The notes beneath the pieces are model-generated. The model was not told the DNA's origin. It did not search any database and saw only the letters and a list, made by a program, of their open reading frames with translations. A stretch of 64,000 bases of DNA from Mangrovimonas sp. YM274 (GTDB taxonomy: Bacteria; Bacteroidota; Bacteroidia; Flavobacteriales; Flavobacteriaceae): contig NZ_CP133091.1 in assembly GCF_030908385.1 (NCBI RefSeq), positions 1,784,128 to 1,848,127 of the forward strand, read 5' to 3'. Position numbers and translations under genes: made by a program. Below, piece by piece: positions 16,767-25,588 of this stretch (the first letter of the stretch is position 1; every line of letters begins with the position of its first letter).

Positions 16767-18557
16767 ATGGCAAAATATTCTGTACACCAACAACCCGTCG
16801 AAACCTTATTAAGCTGGATAAAATCAGGTGATATTGCGATACCAGAAATACAGCGTCCTTTTGTTTGGAAATCGGCAAAAGTTAGAGATTTAATCGATTC
16901 TTTATATCAAGGTTATCCTGTGGGGTATATTATTACATGGCGTAATCCTGATGTAAAATTAAAGAATGGTGAATTATCAGCTGGTAAAAAGGTGCTTATC
17001 GATGGACAGCAACGTATTACGGCACTAACAGCCGCAATAGTTGGGCAAAGGGTATTAAATAAAAACTACAAAGAAGTAAATATTAGAATAGCTTTTAACC
17101 CATTAAATGAAAAGTTTGAGGTCTTAAATAAAGCTATAGAAAAAAGTAGCGATTGGATTGATAATATTAACCCTATTATTAATGATGAAGTATCTATTAC
17201 TAAGGCGATAAGAACATATCTAAAGGCTAATCCAGAAGCGGATGAAGATATCGTAGAAGAGCGTATAGAAAATCTGAAACGGATTAAAAATAAGCAGGTA
17301 GGTATTATAGAGTTAGACCATTCTTTAGATATTGATACGGTTACAGAAATATTTATTCGTATCAACCAAAAGGGAGTGGTGTTAAGTAATGCAGACTTTG
17401 TTATGTCTAAAATTGCAGCCGATGAGATTAATGGCGGTAACAAGATGCGTAAGCTGGTTGATTACTTTTGTAGGCTGATTGTTGATAAAGGGTTTAATAA
17501 GCATATTTTAGATAACGATAATGGTTTTGCTAATCACGAGTATTACAAGGCCATGAAATGGATGGCAACGGGTAAAGACGATTTGTATGTCCCAGACTAT
17601 ATAGATGTATTACGTGTGTCATACACCTATAAATTTAGCAGGGGTAAGTTTAGCGATTTGGTTGCTTTATTATCGGGTAGAAATTTCGAAACAAGAAGTT
17701 ATCAAGCTGATATTGCAGAAAGAAGTTACCTAATGTTGTCTGAAGGACTAATGGATTTTATTAACCAAACGAATTATCAGCGTTTTATAATGTTGGTGGA
17801 GTCAACAGGGCTTATACATAATAAACTTATTTCTTCTAAAAACAGTCTTAATTTTTCGTATGCACTATATTTAAAATTGAGAAAAGATGGTATGCCAGAA
17901 TCGGAAGTACAACATTATGTGAAACGTTGGTTGATTATGTCTTTGCTAATTGGTCGTTATTCTGGTTCTTCCGAGTCTATGATTGATGAAGATATTAAGC
18001 AAATCAATGAAAAAGGCATACAGGCCTATCTTGAGCAAATGGAACGCACGCACTTAGGAGAAGGTTTTTGGGATTTCGGTTTAGTTTCAGACTTAGAAAC
18101 TTCAAGTGTTAATAACAATGCTTACAATGTTTATTTGGCGGCTCAATGTAATGCGAATGCAACAGCCTTTCTGTCAAAAAGCATGAAGATAAGTAGTTTG
18201 ATAGAACAGCGTGGAGATATACATCATATTTTTCCAAAGAAATACTTAAGTGACAATAAGTTTATTCAACGTCAGTACAATCAGGTGGCTAATTTTGTTT
18301 ATACCGAGCAATCTACCAATATTAAAGTCGGTAAAATGCCACCGAAGGAATATCTTTCAAAGGTTATAAACCAAATTGAAAGCGAAGAGTTTGATATAAG
18401 TACCATTAATAACAGTGATATTTTAGAAGAAAATCTTGTCGTTAATGATATTCCTTCTTCGATATTAAATTCAGAATACGCCGATTATGATGAATTTTTA
18501 AAGACACGACGAGAATTGATGGCAAAAAAAATAAAAGGGTTTTACGAAACATTATAA
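16767..18557 (+). CDS. DUF262/HNH (GmrSD-like) protein
   Basis: A 596-residue protein. The N-terminal DUF262 domain has IPEIQRPFVW (about 25-34) and the signature DGQQRI (about 79-84) of the ParB/sulfiredoxin-like fold seen in GmrS, SspE and RloF-type proteins. The C-terminal part has an HNH-like DIHHIFPKKYL (about 484-494) followed by Asn residues, similar to DUF1524. Single-chain proteins of this type cleave modified DNA in the GmrSD family or sense phosphorothioate marks in SspE. DUF262 genes are known as R-linked ORFs (rloF) inside Campylobacter hsd loci. It lies 3 bases after the PD-(D/E)XK gene and 9 bases before hsdR. Confidence 0.88.
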   Translation: MAKYSVHQQPVETLLSWIKSGDIAIPEIQRPFVWKSAKVRDLIDSLYQGYPVGYIITWRNPDVKLKNGELSAGKKVLIDGQQRITALTAAIVGQRVLNKNYKEVNIRIAFNPLNEKFEVLNKAIEKSSDWIDNINPIINDEVSITKAIRTYLKANPEADEDIVEERIENLKRIKNKQVGIIELDHSLDIDTVTEIFIRINQKGVVLSNADFVMSKIAADEINGGNKMRKLVDYFCRLIVDKGFNKHILDNDNGFANHEYYKAMKWMATGKDDLYVPDYIDVLRVSYTYKFSRGKFSDLVALLSGRNFETRSYQADIAERSYLMLSEGLMDFINQTNYQRFIMLVESTGLIHNKLISSKNSLNFSYALYLKLRKDGMPESEVQHYVKRWLIMSLLIGRYSGSSESMIDEDIKQINEKGIQAYLEQMERTHLGEGFWDFGLVSDLETSSVNNNAYNVYLAAQCNANATAFLSKSMKISSLIEQRGDIHHIFPKKYLSDNKFIQRQYNQVANFVYTEQSTNIKVGKMPPKEYLSKVINQIESEEFDISTINNSDILEENLVVNDIPSSILNSEYADYDEFLKTRRELMAKKIKGFYETL

Positions 18558-18566
18558 CCACAAAGC

Positions 18567-21500
18567 ATGAAAAAATTTACCGAAGCACAATTAGAACAGG
18601 CATTTATAGATTTATTAAATCAAGAAGGCATACCACATGTGTCAGGTAAAGTAATTGAAAGAGAACCAGAAGAGGTTGTCATTAAAGACGATTTAAGAGC
18701 GTTTCTTTTAAATCAGTATAAAGAAGATGGCTTAACCGAGTTAGAGGCGAATCATATCATAAAAGAGCTTCTGTTACTGCCTGCTTCAGACTTATATGAA
18801 AGCAATAAAACATTTATGAAAAAGCTTTCGGATGGTTTTGCTTTCAAGCGAGACGATAGAAGCCAGAAAGATATATGGGTTTATCTTATCGATTATTCCG
18901 AAGAAAACAATAATACATACAAAATAGTGAACCAGCTTGAAATAGTCGGTTCACAAAAGCGTATTCCAGACGGCATTCTTTACGTTAATGGTTTGCCAGT
19001 TATAGTGTTCGAATTTAAAACGGCTATTCAGGAAAATGTTACTATTCATAATGCCTATAAGCAACTAACCGAACGGTACAGAAGAGATATACCAGAGCTT
19101 TTTAAGTATAATGCGTTTTGTGTAATAAGCGACGGTGTTAATAACAAAGCAGGGTCGTTTTTCGCAGCCTACGAATTTTTCTATGCATGGCGTAAAATTG
19201 AAGGGACGACCAAAGAGGTCGATGGTATAGACTCTATGTTTACTTTGGTTCAGGGTATGTTTAATCAGAACCGATTAAGGGATATTATTCGCAATTTTAT
19301 CTATATTCCAGACACGTCGAAAAAGGACGAAAAAATTGTTTGTCGTTATCCTCAATATTATGCAGCAAATAAGCTTTACGATAATGTTATAAAACACCAA
19401 AAACCAATAGGCGACGGTAAAGGTGGAACTTATTTTGGGGCGACAGGGTGTGGCAAGAGTTTCACTATGCTCTTTTTAACACGTTTGTTAATGAAAAGTG
19501 TTCACTTTTCGAGTCCAACCATTGTTTTAATTACCGATAGAACCGATTTAGACGACCAGTTATCTGGGCAGTTTACCAATGCTAAAAATTACATTGGCGA
19601 TAACGTAGTACAAAGTGTTGATAGTCGGGCAGAATTGAGGACCTTGTTACAAGGTAGACAGAGTGGTGGCGTGTTTTTAACAACCATCCATAAGTTTACT
19701 GAAGATACCGAGTTGCTAACGGAACGTACTAATGTGGTATGTATCTCAGATGAAGCCCATCGAAGTCAGACCAATTTAGACCAGACAATCCGTGTAACAG
19801 AAAAAGGCGTTAAGAAAACCTATGGCTTTGCAAAGTATTTACACGATTCGCTTCCAAATGCAACTTTTGTAGGTTTTACAGGAACGCCAGTAGATGCAAC
19901 TTTAGATGTTTTTGGTGGTGTTGTAGATGCTTATACAATGAAAGAGTCGGTAAGCGATGAAATCACCGTTAGAATTGTTTATGAAGGTCGTGCCGCAAAA
20001 GTAGCTCTTCAAAACACCGAATTAGAAAAAATTGAGGAATACTACAATAGGGTTGCAGAAGAAGGTGCAAATGAGTATCAGGTAGAAGAAAGTAAAAAGC
20101 AGTCGGCTAATATGCATGCTATCCTTGGCGACCCAGACCGATTACAAGCTATCGCAGAGGATTTTGTTACACATTATGAAAACAGGATAAATGAAGGGGC
20201 TACGGTTAAAGGTAAAGCGATGTTTGTGTGCAGTAGTAGAGAAATAGCATACGAATTTTATAAAAATGTCATTGCACTTAGACCAGAATGGGCAGAAGTT
20301 AAGATAGCGGAAGACGGGGCAGAATTATCTGAAAAGGAAAAGAAAGAGATTAAGCCGATGGAGCGCATTAAAATGATAATGACCAGAGGTAAGGATGATG
20401 ATGAAACCATGTATAATCTTCTAGGTACGAAAGAGTATAGAAAAGAACTGGATAGGCAGTTTAAAAACGAAAAATCAAATTTTAAAATCGCTATTGTTGT
20501 TGATATGTGGTTAACTGGTTTTGATGTACCGTTTTTAGATAGTATTTACATCGATAAACCTATTCAACGCCATAATTTAATTCAAACGATATCACGTGTT
20601 AACCGCAAGTTTAAAGGAAAGAACAAAGGTTTAGTCGTCGATTATATCGGCATCAAAAAGCAAATGAACCTTGCTTTAGCTATGTATAATAAGGGCGATA
20701 GAGAAAACTTTGAAGATATAGCTGAGTCGCTTATCGTAGTTAGAAATCATCTAGATTTATTATCTAAGGTGTTTCATAAATTCGATAGTACTAAATATTT
20801 CGACGGAACCGCTTTGGAACAGCTAAATACGTTGAACACAGCTGCCGAATTTGTACAAGTCACAAAAGACCTAGAAACCCGATTTATGGGCTTGGTAAAG
20901 CGTTTAAAAGCGGCCTATGATATTTGTGCTGGTAGTGAAAAGTTAACACAGAAGGAACGTGATTATACCCATTTTTACTTAGCTGTTCGTTCGATCGTGT
21001 TTAAGTTAACAAGAGGTGAGGCCCCCGATGTCGCACAAATGAATGCTAGGGTGCGAGACATGATTAAAGATGCGTTGCAAAGTGAAGGGGTAGAAGAAAT
21101 ATTCAAGTTAGGTGACGACAACCAGACTGAGCAGGATATTTTCGATGAAGCTTACTTAGCAAAAATTGATAAAATTAAGCTTCCCAATACTAAAATTAAA
21201 TTACTACAACAGTTATTAGCCAAGGCTATAGGCCAAATGAAAAAGGTTAACAAAGTTAAAGGGGGTGACTTTTCAAGAAAAATGGAAGCTTTAGTGGAGC
21301 GTTACAACGAAAGAAAAGAAGATGATGTATTGAGAAGTGAGGTGTATGAAGAAATGGCTGAACAGCTAACTAACTTAATTTGGGAAGTACACAAAGAGTT
21401 TTCGGCAGGCGATGATTTAGGTATCGATTTTGAGGAAAAAGCCTTTTACGACATCTTAAAAGAACTGTGCATTAAATATGATTTCAATTATCCTGAAGAC

Positions 21501-21713
21501 AAGCTGGTTACATTGGCAAAAGCAGTTAAAATATTGGTTGAAAGCGAAGCTAAGTTTCCAGACTGGAATAAACGTGATGATATAAAAGCTGCGCTTAAAG
21601 TTGGTCTTATCTTATTATTAGACGAGTATGGTTATCCACCAGTAGAGCGTGATGAAGTCTATAAAGACATCTTTGAGCAAGCTGAGAATTTTAAGAAGTA
21701 TCAGAGGGTGTGA
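18567..21713 (+). CDS. hsdR: type I restriction endonuclease subunit HsdR
   Basis: A 1048-residue motor-nuclease subunit, normal length. The N-terminal nuclease domain has DGILYVNGLPVIVFEFKTA (the ExK is EFK, about 149-151). The SF2 translocase has P-loop GATGCGKS (about 291), DEAH box (ISDEAHRS, about 397), motif III FTGTP and motif VI QTISRVNRKF. The C-terminal helical region binds the methyltransferase. It ends the seven-gene operon. Its codon use looks closer to hsdM than to the genes between them, which fits later insertion of the middle genes, but I have not counted codons. Confidence 0.96.
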   Translation: MKKFTEAQLEQAFIDLLNQEGIPHVSGKVIEREPEEVVIKDDLRAFLLNQYKEDGLTELEANHIIKELLLLPASDLYESNKTFMKKLSDGFAFKRDDRSQKDIWVYLIDYSEENNNTYKIVNQLEIVGSQKRIPDGILYVNGLPVIVFEFKTAIQENVTIHNAYKQLTERYRRDIPELFKYNAFCVISDGVNNKAGSFFAAYEFFYAWRKIEGTTKEVDGIDSMFTLVQGMFNQNRLRDIIRNFIYIPDTSKKDEKIVCRYPQYYAANKLYDNVIKHQKPIGDGKGGTYFGATGCGKSFTMLFLTRLLMKSVHFSSPTIVLITDRTDLDDQLSGQFTNAKNYIGDNVVQSVDSRAELRTLLQGRQSGGVFLTTIHKFTEDTELLTERTNVVCISDEAHRSQTNLDQTIRVTEKGVKKTYGFAKYLHDSLPNATFVGFTGTPVDATLDVFGGVVDAYTMKESVSDEITVRIVYEGRAAKVALQNTELEKIEEYYNRVAEEGANEYQVEESKKQSANMHAILGDPDRLQAIAEDFVTHYENRINEGATVKGKAMFVCSSREIAYEFYKNVIALRPEWAEVKIAEDGAELSEKEKKEIKPMERIKMIMTRGKDDDETMYNLLGTKEYRKELDRQFKNEKSNFKIAIVVDMWLTGFDVPFLDSIYIDKPIQRHNLIQTISRVNRKFKGKNKGLVVDYIGIKKQMNLALAMYNKGDRENFEDIAESLIVVRNHLDLLSKVFHKFDSTKYFDGTALEQLNTLNTAAEFVQVTKDLETRFMGLVKRLKAAYDICAGSEKLTQKERDYTHFYLAVRSIVFKLTRGEAPDVAQMNARVRDMIKDALQSEGVEEIFKLGDDNQTEQDIFDEAYLAKIDKIKLPNTKIKLLQQLLAKAIGQMKKVNKVKGGDFSRKMEALVERYNERKEDDVLRSEVYEEMAEQLTNLIWEVHKEFSAGDDLGIDFEEKAFYDILKELCIKYDFNYPEDKLVTLAKAVKILVESEAKFPDWNKRDDIKAALKVGLILLLDEYGYPPVERDEVYKDIFEQAENFKKYQRV

Positions 21714-21871
21714 TTTTTATTTGTTGTGACTGTCAGATGTGGTTTTGATTAATTCATTTTAAGATATCATCCTCTCTGTAGTTAGGTTTGAAAAAGAGGA
21801 CTTTTAAATGATAAACATCCCAAATTATGGGGCTTTTTATTACCGATTTTAGGGCTCATAAAAATATTTAG

Positions 21872-22135
21872 CTATGACTTACTCCTTAGTAAATATCTTG
21901 ATTCTTCACTTATATATGCATAAGGGACATATTCACTATCTGAGGAATACTTAATGCAGTCCTCGTCCGAATAAGAATCCTCCTCATAGTTGCTAAAAAA
22001 AGCAACCATATCATGAACAGATTTGGGAACTATTAGAAGATTAAACCTGAGATCTCCGTTCATTATAAAAGCTCCTGTTTCATCTTTGATCTGTTTTGCT
22101 TGTTGGTAAGTCATAATTTTACTTTTATTAAACAA
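21872..22135 (-). CDS. small hypothetical protein
   Basis: An acidic protein of 87 residues, or 80 if it starts at MTYQQAK (22114). The sequence reads as a real compact domain: AKQIKDETGAFIMNGDLRFN, a central VPKSVHDMVAFFSNY, and an aromatic tail. Function unknown. It is the last gene of a short minus-strand set with the ORFs at 22210-22317 and 22369-22995. Confidence 0.6.
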   Translation of the reverse strand: MFNKSKIMTYQQAKQIKDETGAFIMNGDLRFNLLIVPKSVHDMVAFFSNYEEDSYSDEDCIKYSSDSEYVPYAYISEESRYLLRSKS

Positions 22136-22209
22136 CTAAATATACTAAAAACCTTACTACAATAGGAACATAAAAGCCAACCCATCTAAATTTAGAATCT
22201 CAGAAATAT

Positions 22210-22317
22210 TCAAGTCATTTTAAATACAATTGCTACAAGCTGCAAGACTGCTATCAAGCATAATATAGCAATTATAATGTTTCCTAATTTACTTGGTTTT
22301 CGTGGTTTCGTTGACAT
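22210..22317 (-). CDS. 35-residue single-pass membrane peptide
   Basis: A short frame with a basic start (MSTKPRKPSKLGN) followed by one hydrophobic helix (IIIAILCLIAVLQLVAIVF) and KMT-stop. The clean positive-inside layout suggests a real membrane peptide with the N-terminus in the cytoplasm. It lies between the 208-residue gene and the 87-residue gene on the same strand. Small single-helix proteins beside a HEPN-like gene could be effectors or antitoxins, but this is speculation. Confidence 0.55.
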   Translation of the reverse strand: MSTKPRKPSKLGNIIIAILCLIAVLQLVAIVFKMT

Positions 22318-22368
22318 ATTAGCTCAAAACAAGATATTTAAAATTATTAGCCATTATGATGATAATTT

Positions 22369-22995
22369 TTATTCTTCCAATTTAATCTTACCTAGCAAAT
22401 AATCACTTATCACTACCTTAATTTTCATTGAAAACTTCGCCAAAGATGTAAAATCAAATTCTTCCAGAATATCATCTTCAGCAACCATCGAGACTTGGTT
22501 TGAGCTGGCAATTGACATCCCAATTTGTAAATCTTTTGCTTCACCATCAACATGGCCAATCAAAGAATTTCTTAACCACAAAGCTTTATCCTTTAATTCT
22601 CTGTAATAAATACGATCCTCGGATATTGGAAATGCTATATCAACAAATTTATCTAAATATTTACTTCTAAATATTTTGTCATTCTTAGCAATTTTCCCTT
22701 TTGCCTCAAAGCCTACATTATACAATGTAGAAAATGAAATAATAGCACATTTTCTCGCAGCCCTAGCGGCCCACTGGAACTTGATCCGCACAAATGGATT
22801 TACTGTTCCTGGTTTCATCAATTTGCGTTGACTATCCATTTCTTTGGCCGTTTCAATATATTCCCACACCTTATTTATTTCTTCTGTATAAACATGTAGC
22901 CTCCCTACAACACTAAGCTCAAAATAATCAAGAGGGTTATAACTTCCCCCAACGTAGCCAAAAACACTTCTTCTTGGATTCTTATCTATTGACAT
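22369..22995 (-). CDS. hypothetical protein with a HEPN-like RNxxxxH motif
   Basis: A 208-residue, mostly helical soluble protein. Near residue 142 it has RNSLIGH, which fits the Rx4-6H motif (often RNxxxxH) of HEPN ribonucleases, on a predicted long helix. Other aligned features of a named family are not evident to me. It lies upstream of the 35-residue membrane peptide on the same strand, inside a defence-rich element. I would treat the HEPN idea as a hint, not a call. Confidence 0.65.
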   Translation of the reverse strand: MSIDKNPRRSVFGYVGGSYNPLDYFELSVVGRLHVYTEEINKVWEYIETAKEMDSQRKLMKPGTVNPFVRIKFQWAARAARKCAIISFSTLYNVGFEAKGKIAKNDKIFRSKYLDKFVDIAFPISEDRIYYRELKDKALWLRNSLIGHVDGEAKDLQIGMSIASSNQVSMVAEDDILEEFDFTSLAKFSMKIKVVISDYLLGKIKLEE

Positions 22996-23107
22996 AAATA
23001 ATTAATTGGTTTTGGTTAAAAATAAAAAAATCAACACACCAAACAACTTGATCGTACAATGTTTTCATTAGTTTTACTCACCTAAATGACCGACTAATAA
23101 ATCATCC

Positions 23108-23575
23108 ATGAGTTACCTAAAAGATATTATTGATGCCCCCGAAAAGCTTAAATCATTTATTGCTTATTTAATACCTATGCCTTTTTGGTACGTGGCATTT
23201 TTCCTATTCAACAAAGAATTGTATTTAAGTCTGGATCTTTTTACTTTATCTTGTTTTGCATTTTGTTTTAATATTCTTTCCTCATGTTTATATGCCTGGA
23301 TAACTATGAACTTCGACAAAATTGACAATACCCCAGAAAAAAAAGATAGAGCCATGTATGATTTCGGTGTAACTGTTATATCTGTAGCCTTCCAAGTTTT
23401 ACTGTTAGGTATTTGGATTGCAGTAAGTGCAATTATTAGCCATTACACGCTTTTGGTTTTTAACCTTAAAGGATTTCTTGGACTATATTTTGGATTTACA
23501 ATTCTCCTCATCATAATCACCTCCATTGGAGCGAAACAAGTACATAACACCACAATAAAAACAAAGGATATATAG
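23108..23575 (+). CDS. membrane protein upstream of abiH
   Basis: A 155-residue protein with four predicted membrane helices (about 18-38, 42-66, 85-112, 121-142) and a short charged C-terminal tail. I do not recognise its family. It is 28 bases upstream of the AbiH gene on the same strand, so the two are probably co-transcribed. AbiH is normally described as a single-gene system, so this may be an added membrane partner or only a neighbour. Confidence 0.7.
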   Translation: MSYLKDIIDAPEKLKSFIAYLIPMPFWYVAFFLFNKELYLSLDLFTLSCFAFCFNILSSCLYAWITMNFDKIDNTPEKKDRAMYDFGVTVISVAFQVLLLGIWIAVSAIISHYTLLVFNLKGFLGLYFGFTILLIIITSIGAKQVHNTTIKTKDI

Positions 23576-23603
23576 AAACAATCCTTCAAAACCAACCACA
23601 TAT

Positions 23604-24827
23604 ATGATGACAAAAATTTTAATTACTGGCAACGGCTTTGATAGAAGTCTTCACCTCCCAACCCTATACAAACACTTCATGGATATTACAGATTATCTTT
23701 TAATTCCAGACCCACATGAATTTGAAGATGTATACGGCTATATTGGTGAAGACTCCTTAAAGATTTTTGAGAATTATAATGCATTTGAATTCAATGAGAG
23801 AAATATTGTAGAAATGATACAAATTGCTCAATCAAACCTGTGGTTTAATTTTTTTCAAAATGAGTCAAGAATAAATACTTGGATAGATTTTGAAAACAGG
23901 ATTGAATATTTACTTGACGTAATATTGAATTCACTTAAGAAAATAAAAGAAAACCCTGAACTAATTTTAGCAAAAGATTCCACACCCCATATTCATCCAA
24001 AAAAAGTTGGCCTAAGCATAATTGATTCTATCGAGCTAGCAAGATTCGGAATTTTCTCCGGTGGAGACCTTGGGACACAATTTTTCAGTCCTCGATATAT
24101 TATAATGAGGCACCAAGAATTTTATGATTTTAATTTTCAGAAAATTTCAGAAGATTTAAACAGGTCTCTAAACGATTTCAAAAAGCTGTTCAACCTGTAT
24201 TTAGAAACCTTTGTTATTCCCCTATATAATAATATAAAAGAGCAGCCTGACCTTTCCCAATTTCTTCTAATTGAATACCACTTCACATTTAATTATACCC
24301 CTTCATTCGAGGCGCTATTTGATTTCACTAAATATAGAAGACGTATAGACAATAGATACATACACGGTATTACAGATTCAAAACAAAACAAAATTGTTTT
24401 AGGGATTGATGAAATTCCAGAAATGGGGATAGATACCTCCGATTTTATTCCTTTCACCAAAACCCATCAAACATTACTTTATGATACAGATCATCGATTT
24501 CTAGAGGAGGTTGGGATTTATAATGAGTCTGAATATAGCATCTATTTTTATGGACACTCCCTTGATTCTTCTGACAAGGAATATATAAATGAAGTTTTTG
24601 AGTTTCAGAAAAAATTAAAATATCAGCTAACAATTGTGGTAATCTACCACAATACTGATTCAAAAACGAAGCTAATTTCTAATTTGATAAAAATCAGGGG
24701 AAGAAAAGAAATAAGAGATTGGAGTAAAAGAAAGCAGCTAATTTTCTTAAAATCTAATTCAAAAGCACTTAATGACCACCTTTTAGACAAGAAGCGGGGA
24801 AATGTAATAACCGCAAGGTCAATTTAG
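23604..24827 (+). CDS. abiH: AbiH-family abortive infection protein
   Basis: A 407-residue protein with the AbiH family hallmarks: ILITGNGFDRSLHLPTLYKH at the N-terminus, then TFNYTPSFEALF (about 233-244), YIHGITD and YFYGHSLDSSDKEYI near the end. AbiH gives phage resistance by abortive infection in Lactococcus; the biochemical mechanism is not settled. The length is normal. MMTK at 23604 or MTK at 23607 can serve as start. The preceding gene encodes a four-helix membrane protein. Confidence 0.88.
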   Translation: MMTKILITGNGFDRSLHLPTLYKHFMDITDYLLIPDPHEFEDVYGYIGEDSLKIFENYNAFEFNERNIVEMIQIAQSNLWFNFFQNESRINTWIDFENRIEYLLDVILNSLKKIKENPELILAKDSTPHIHPKKVGLSIIDSIELARFGIFSGGDLGTQFFSPRYIIMRHQEFYDFNFQKISEDLNRSLNDFKKLFNLYLETFVIPLYNNIKEQPDLSQFLLIEYHFTFNYTPSFEALFDFTKYRRRIDNRYIHGITDSKQNKIVLGIDEIPEMGIDTSDFIPFTKTHQTLLYDTDHRFLEEVGIYNESEYSIYFYGHSLDSSDKEYINEVFEFQKKLKYQLTIVVIYHNTDSKTKLISNLIKIRGRKEIRDWSKRKQLIFLKSNSKALNDHLLDKKRGNVITARSI

Positions 24828-24954
24828 GCAATGCTCCCCTTATTGATGAGGATAGCATAAAAGCTAAATACAATTATCCAATAAAATAACTTTCAGCATT
24901 GGTTAAGATTCCCTTGTAAATAAACAACTCAACTCCATCCTTTGTGATTTTTTG

Positions 24955-25173
24955 CTACCTTGTTCCCTCCAATCTAAATTCATTCAATCTCCTGTTGACA
25001 TGTAAATACATCGCTGCTCTACCACTTTTCCAGTCCTCAGACTCAGTATTATAATTTCTTATAATTGAATAATGTATATTATACGAATCCAGAATACAGT
25101 CAATATAATTCTTATAATTTTCTTTTTCTTCAAATTGGTTTTTAAAGTTCAGCCTTAAAAACCCTAAAAGCAT
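24955..25173 (-). CDS. small hypothetical ORF, possibly a fragment
   Basis: A 72-residue frame with a sensible composition (NYKNYIDCILDSYNIHYSII, then WKSGRAAMYLHVNRRLNEF). It has no recognisable family and no clear ribosome site. It lies alone between abiH and the fossil att region and could be the end of a lost gene. Confidence 0.35.
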   Translation of the reverse strand: MLLGFLRLNFKNQFEEKENYKNYIDCILDSYNIHYSIIRNYNTESEDWKSGRAAMYLHVNRRLNEFRLEGTR

Positions 25174-25242
25174 TATTAATATTCAGGTCCAAATATTCCT
25201 TTAAGCTCATTTCCTTTTAAAAACTGACAAATAAATTTAATA

Positions 25243-25270
25243 AAAAAAGGCTCCTAATGAAGGAGCTTTT
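25243..25270. terminator. bidirectional terminator hairpin
   Basis: GCTCCT (25250-25255) pairs with AGGAGC (25261-25266) across a 5-base loop. There are four T on the plus side and seven on the minus side. It can end abiH transcription (plus) and anything entering from the minus-strand lipoprotein genes. Confidence 0.65.
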
Positions 25271-25363
25271 AAATTCAATTTCAATTATCTTTAAAGTATT
25301 ATTAAAACATAAATCAAAAGTCAAATAGGAGTAAGATTTATAGGTTATTTTTGATACTTCTAA

Positions 25364-25442
25364 TTTCCGTGTAATTTCCGAGTCTTTTTGTAGCTCATTT
25401 CATTGTATCCATTGTAAAACTTGTGAAATTACTTTCTGTATC
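25364..25442. other. fossil right end (attR-like) of the element
   Basis: Bases 25364-25392 (29 nt) are identical to 29866-29894, just inside the true attR. In both places CTGTATC, the first bases of the att core, follows 72 bases from the start of this block (25436-25442 and 29938-29944). After CTGTATC the core is lost here. This looks like an old right end left behind when the last 4.5 kb was added. Confidence 0.65.
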
Positions 25443-25496
25443 ATATCAGGGAGTTTATTTGGAAATGTTTTTTTTAAGTATTACAATAATTTAAAC

Positions 25497-25560
25497 AAAA
25501 AATATCGAGAGCTTTTGCCCCTCGATATTTTAACTTTACACACTTAGTGAGATACTACCT
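25497..25560 (-). terminator. 64-bp repeated terminator module, copy B
   Basis: Second copy of the module at 9154-9217, with only a few mismatches. The ATATCGAG/CTCGATAT hairpin and T tract terminate the minus-strand VanY-type gene (stop at 25589). As in copy A it sits 28 bases or less from the end of a minus-strand lipoprotein gene. Confidence 0.8.
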
Positions 25561-25588
25561 GCTTTAAAAAGCTAAACCCTCAATTTAT

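Noticed and set aside
21790-21840. Possible terminator after hsdR
   Set aside because: The stem CCC/GGG at about 21819-21831 has only three or four pairs; too weak to call.
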